Assembly: GCF_013314535.1 (NCBI RefSeq)
Contig: NZ_JABUAE010000004.1
Location: 124,001 to 188,000, forward strand
DNA: 64,000 nt
Reading direction: 5' to 3'
Origin: Bacillus sp. Xin1
GTDB lineage: Bacteria; Bacillota; Bacilli; Bacillales; Bacillaceae_G
The notes below the pieces were generated by a model, which saw nothing but the letters and a program-made list of their open reading frames with translations, did not search any database and was not told the DNA's origin. The translations under genes and the position numbers were made by a program. Positions 61,161 through 64,000 of the stretch are shown here, one piece after another. Within the stretch, counting starts at the first letter, position 1. Every line of letters starts with the position of its first letter.

Positions 61161-61664
61161 ATGCAAATTCTTTTATACGTAAGTGCAGCTATAGCTGCCA
61201 TTGCTTTTGCAATTTTAGTGATATATACATGTAGAACATTATTATCATTGCAGAAGACGTTAGAAAATGTTGCAAGTACATTAGAAGGTTTAGAGAAGCA
61301 AATGCAAGGGATAAGCGTAGAGGCAGAGCAGTTATTACATAAGACGAATGCATTAGCTGATGATATTCAGCAAAAATCTCAGTCATTAAATAAAGTAGTA
61401 GAAGGCGTAAATGGAATCGGAACAACAATTCATTCTTTAAATACGAAACTGCGCAATGTATCGGATTCTGTAACAAATGAAATCGAAAATAATGCAGACA
61501 AAGTAGCGCAAGTCGTACAATGGAGTAGTGCAGCGATTGAAGTGTACAATCATTATCGCACGAGTAGACAAGAGAAAAAGCTAGAAAAGGCCGAGAAGAA
61601 ATTAGAGAAGGCAGAGAAAAAAGAGAAGCGCTCTAGACTTCCAATTCGTATGAGGGGTGAATAA
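61161..61664 (+). CDS. ytxG: DUF948-family protein YtxG
   Basis: A 167-residue protein with one N-terminal membrane helix (residues about 2-24), a long coiled-coil-like middle (DUF948) and a basic tail of KLEKAEKK repeats. B. subtilis YtxG is a general-stress protein of unknown activity. ATG follows AAGGAAGTGATGAA. In B. subtilis ytxH follows it; here ytxJ comes next with no ytxH. Confidence 0.85.
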   Translation: MQILLYVSAAIAAIAFAILVIYTCRTLLSLQKTLENVASTLEGLEKQMQGISVEAEQLLHKTNALADDIQQKSQSLNKVVEGVNGIGTTIHSLNTKLRNVSDSVTNEIENNADKVAQVVQWSSAAIEVYNHYRTSRQEKKLEKAEKKLEKAEKKEKRSRLPIRMRGE

Positions 61665-61665
61665 C

Positions 61666-61992
61666 GTGAGCATGACGAAGATTGAAACAATTGAAGAGTT
61701 TGACGCATTATTAGAAACAGCGGAACCATATATTCTTTTTAAACATAGTACAACATGCCCAATTAGCCAAGGGGCATACGCAGAGTTTGAAGCATATTGT
61801 CAGGAGGCAAAAGAAGCACCTGCTTATTATTTATACGTGCAAGATGCAAGAGAGGTTTCGAATCGTATGGCAGAGCACTTTGGTATTAAACATGAATCAC
61901 CGCAAGTGCTATACATAAAAGATGGTATGGCGGTATGGCATACATCGCATTGGAATATCAAGAAGCAAACTTTAGAAGAGAACATTAAATAA
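61666..61992 (+). CDS. ytxJ: Monothiol bacilliredoxin YtxJ (BrxC)
   Basis: A 108-residue thioredoxin-fold protein with a single active cysteine in HSTTCPISQGA and the cis-Pro segment HESPQVLYI. YtxJ/BrxC is a monothiol bacilliredoxin that removes bacillithiol from modified proteins. The GTG at 61666 is chosen because AGGGGTGA ends five bases upstream; this gives the B. subtilis length. It starts one base after ytxG. Confidence 0.9.
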   Translation: MSMTKIETIEEFDALLETAEPYILFKHSTTCPISQGAYAEFEAYCQEAKEAPAYYLYVQDAREVSNRMAEHFGIKHESPQVLYIKDGMAVWHTSHWNIKKQTLEENIK

Positions 61993-61995
61993 AAG

Positions 61996-62037
61996 AGAGA
62001 GTGAACTAAAAGATTTTCTTTAAGTTCACTCTCTTTT
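61996..62037. terminator. Bidirectional terminator between ytxJ and the binding-protein gene
   Basis: AGAGAGTGAACT (61996-62007) pairs with AGTTCACTCTCT (62023-62034), followed by TTTTTATTTTTC. Confidence 0.9.
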
Positions 62038-62045
62038 TATTTTTC

Positions 62046-63866
62046 TTATTTTTTGTGTGCTTTATAGTTATTTAAGAATTTTTGTGCTTTGTCTGAATCA
62101 GCTTTCAGCTCATTTCCTGTTTTTACAATTGGGCTAACGGTAGAAATAGCTTTAATTTTTTTGTTTTGATAGAAACTTAAGATTTCATCTTGATTGATAG
62201 AGTAAAGAATAGCTTTTCGTAAGTCTTCACTTTTTGAAACTTCGCGATTTGCTGTGTTAAATAGTAGATAGCTTACACCATTGCTCTCAATATTTTGTAG
62301 TGCTAATTTGTTATCACTTTTGATAAGATCATGTTTTGTTTCTGGAACACCGGAATACAAATAAATCTCATTGTTGCGTAACGCAGAAAGTGCACTATCT
62401 GTGTCCTTAATGAATCGAAGTGTTACATTTGAAATTTTCGGTTCATGCTTCGTTCCTTTTAAATAATTGGGGTTCTTTTGGAAAATTGCTTCGTAATCAT
62501 TCTTATACGAAAGAATATATGGACCGCTTGCATACAGCGTGTTATTGTATTTATTTCCATCTGCAACTGTATTTTGATCACCGTAAGGAATGTCTTTATT
62601 TACATCAAATGAAGCTACATCATAAGTATTGATACTCTCTACTTGTTTTTTAGAAACAATACCTGCAGATTGGTGAGCTAAATAGTTTAATACTTGTGGA
62701 AAAGGTGTTGTAGTTGTAAGTTTCACAACTTGATATTTCCCTTCCTTGTTATTTGCTTGTTTTTTGTCAGTTACGAGCTCTGAAATTTTTGCAGTTAATC
62801 CCTTTTCAAGTTCTTCTCTCACTGATTTACTATTACCAGATTGTTTCACTTTATCGAGTGTGCTGAGGTCTGTAACAATTTCTGCATTTTGAATATGTTC
62901 ATGTAAACTATATGTGCGGTGATCGGGAACAGATTTTTTATCTTTTGCTCGATTCAGTGAGAAAATCACATCATCAGCTCCTACACGTTCACCAGTATCT
63001 TCTGCCTTTTTATTCGAGATTTTTGAGAAATTTATATCATCTCTAAGTAGGAAGTAGTATTCTGAATTCCCTTCCGCCATACTGTAGTTATGAGATAAAG
63101 AACCCTCTGATGTAATTTTGTCATTATCTGTAAGGTTGATAAGTCGAACATACATATTTGTATTGATCATATTAATAGAGCCATCATTACCTTTAATAGG
63201 ATCAAGTGATGTTAATGTTGAAGCAGTTTGCGTAAGAACAAGAGGTGCTGTTTCACGTTTACTAGTGTCTTTGAAATCAATTGATTCCCATACGAGAGCA
63301 CGAGATTTCGCCAATCTTACTGAATCCTTATTTAAAATATCTTTATTGATAGCTTGTGTTTTCAATGATGTGTAAAGCGGTACAATATAGGCTTTATTAA
63401 ATACAAGACGTTGTTCTAATTGTTTGTACGTATTTACATATTCTTTTGGAGTCTGTGTGCTCGCTTTATCGATTAGTTTATCGATTTCTGTATCAGCCAG
63501 TATACTGTAGTCTCCACCTGTTTTGAATAAGGAACGTACTGCGTAATCAGGATTACCGGTAACTGTAGTCCAACTAGATAACGCAACATCATAGTTACCC
63601 GCATTTTGCTGTGCTTTGAAACTTCCATAATCGGGTTGGATGTTTAATTTCACTTTGAATCCATTTTTGGTAAGTTGATCTCGAACAATATTAATGTCAG
63701 TTTCACTGCCACTTTGGCCAAGAATTTCGATTTCCACTGGATTTTTATCATCGACTACGTTAGTTTTCTTCTTTTCTTTTTCTGCCACTTCTGATTTTGT
63801 ATTTACAGAGCATCCTCCTATTAACAATACAGATGTTAGCAGGAGAGAAGTTAAAACTTTTTTCAT
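62046..63866 (-). CDS. OppA/DppA-family substrate-binding lipoprotein with permuted halves
   Basis: A 606-residue lipoprotein (lipobox LIGGC, Cys19) of the SBP_bac_5 family. Residues 42-172 match what is normally the C-terminal part of these proteins (VEIEILGQSGSETDINIV, GNYDVALSSWTTVTGNPDY, YIVPLYTSL). From about residue 208 the normal N-terminal part begins (TLTSLDPIKGNDGSI, EYYFLLRDDINFS, VGADDVIFSLNRA) and continues through the middle (ASGPYILSYKNDYEAIFQKN, LRKAILYSINQDEI), ending at DKAQKFLNNY. So the order is circularly permuted. ATG 63866 follows GAGGAGGAATTTATT. It lies 31 bp after a permease gene, so it serves a peptide ABC transporter. Confidence 0.88.
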   Translation of the reverse strand: MKKVLTSLLLTSVLLIGGCSVNTKSEVAEKEKKKTNVVDDKNPVEIEILGQSGSETDINIVRDQLTKNGFKVKLNIQPDYGSFKAQQNAGNYDVALSSWTTVTGNPDYAVRSLFKTGGDYSILADTEIDKLIDKASTQTPKEYVNTYKQLEQRLVFNKAYIVPLYTSLKTQAINKDILNKDSVRLAKSRALVWESIDFKDTSKRETAPLVLTQTASTLTSLDPIKGNDGSINMINTNMYVRLINLTDNDKITSEGSLSHNYSMAEGNSEYYFLLRDDINFSKISNKKAEDTGERVGADDVIFSLNRAKDKKSVPDHRTYSLHEHIQNAEIVTDLSTLDKVKQSGNSKSVREELEKGLTAKISELVTDKKQANNKEGKYQVVKLTTTTPFPQVLNYLAHQSAGIVSKKQVESINTYDVASFDVNKDIPYGDQNTVADGNKYNNTLYASGPYILSYKNDYEAIFQKNPNYLKGTKHEPKISNVTLRFIKDTDSALSALRNNEIYLYSGVPETKHDLIKSDNKLALQNIESNGVSYLLFNTANREVSKSEDLRKAILYSINQDEILSFYQNKKIKAISTVSPIVKTGNELKADSDKAQKFLNNYKAHKK

Positions 63867-63897
63867 AATAAATTCCTCCTCAAAGTATAAGATAGAT

Positions 63898-64000
63898 TTA
63901 ATCTAATTTTGGATCTAGTGCATCTCTCAAGCCATCTCCTAAAAAGTTGAAGGATAAGACAAGAGCAATGATGGCAAGACCTGGATATATTGCCAAATAG
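63898..64000 (-). CDS. Oligopeptide ABC transporter permease, OppC/DppC type (partial)
   Basis: Only the last 33 codons are in the window. They read [19 protein letters not shown], then [10 protein letters not shown] and stop, the standard C-terminus of OppC/DppC permeases. It lies upstream of the substrate-binding lipoprotein in one operon. Confidence 0.88.
   Translation of the reverse strand, partial: YLAIYPGLAIIALVLSFNFLGDGLRDALDPKLD

Overview
The window comes from a low-GC, spore-forming Bacillus, almost certainly of the Bacillus cereus group. Reasons: two bcr1-type repeats with TTTAT ends, a GerA-family germinant receptor operon of GerI/GerH type beside metX, GerPA/GerPF-like coat proteins, a Cse60-like sporulation protein, a bacillithiol-linked YtxJ, and a long stretch (about 28.7-62 kb) collinear with the B. 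subtilis ytfP-ytgP-ytzG ... ytpPQRS-murC-ytxG-ytxJ region. No rRNA, tRNA, phage, IS element or CRISPR array was seen.

Layout. 0-8 kb: a MazG-like gene running off the left edge, a germinant receptor operon on the minus strand, metX, a rhodanese and two GerPF-like proteins. 7.6-9.3 kb: a bcr1 element and a secreted YHYH protein with near-identical 20-residue cell-wall-binding repeats. 9.4-24.6 kb: an anaerobic respiration block with narGHJI, fnr, moaA-moeB, moaC, moeA-mobB-moaE-moaD and narK. A HypR-like regulator and its divergent nitroreductase sit inside this block. 24.7-28.6 kb: a CarD-like regulator, small sporulation genes, an AHSA1-ArsR pair and an MFS pump. 28.7-40.8 kb: housekeeping genes (ytfP, murJ/ytgP, ytzG, ytzE, pepV, thpR, pulA, ytmP, ytzH, trmB, ytnP). 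41-46 kb: a four-gene fatty-acid oxidation operon behind a second bcr1. 46-62 kb: ytzB, ytoP, ytpP, ytpQ, ytpR, a SUKH-like gene, a lipoprotein amidase, sftA, a nicotinate phosphoribosyltransferase, murC, ampS, ytxG and ytxJ. 62-64 kb: the end of an oligopeptide ABC transporter operon.

How it works together. Nitrate reductase needs a molybdopterin cofactor, and the window carries most of its synthesis genes, the FNR regulator and the nitrate transporter. FNR boxes lie 41.5 bp upstream of the predicted start sites of narG, fnr and the moaA operon, and an imperfect one does so for moaC, so the block reads as one oxygen-controlled regulon. The moaA-operon box is the core of what looks like the terminator hairpin of the preceding gene.

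Most unusual items: an OppA-family binding lipoprotein whose two sequence halves are in circularly permuted order (62046-63866); a dispersed, probably structured repeat with about six copies, one of which supplies the ribosome binding site of an amidase gene; and arrays of TATATC motifs at a 20.5-bp period. Starts were adjusted from the longest ORF where a ribosome binding site or family homology decided them.
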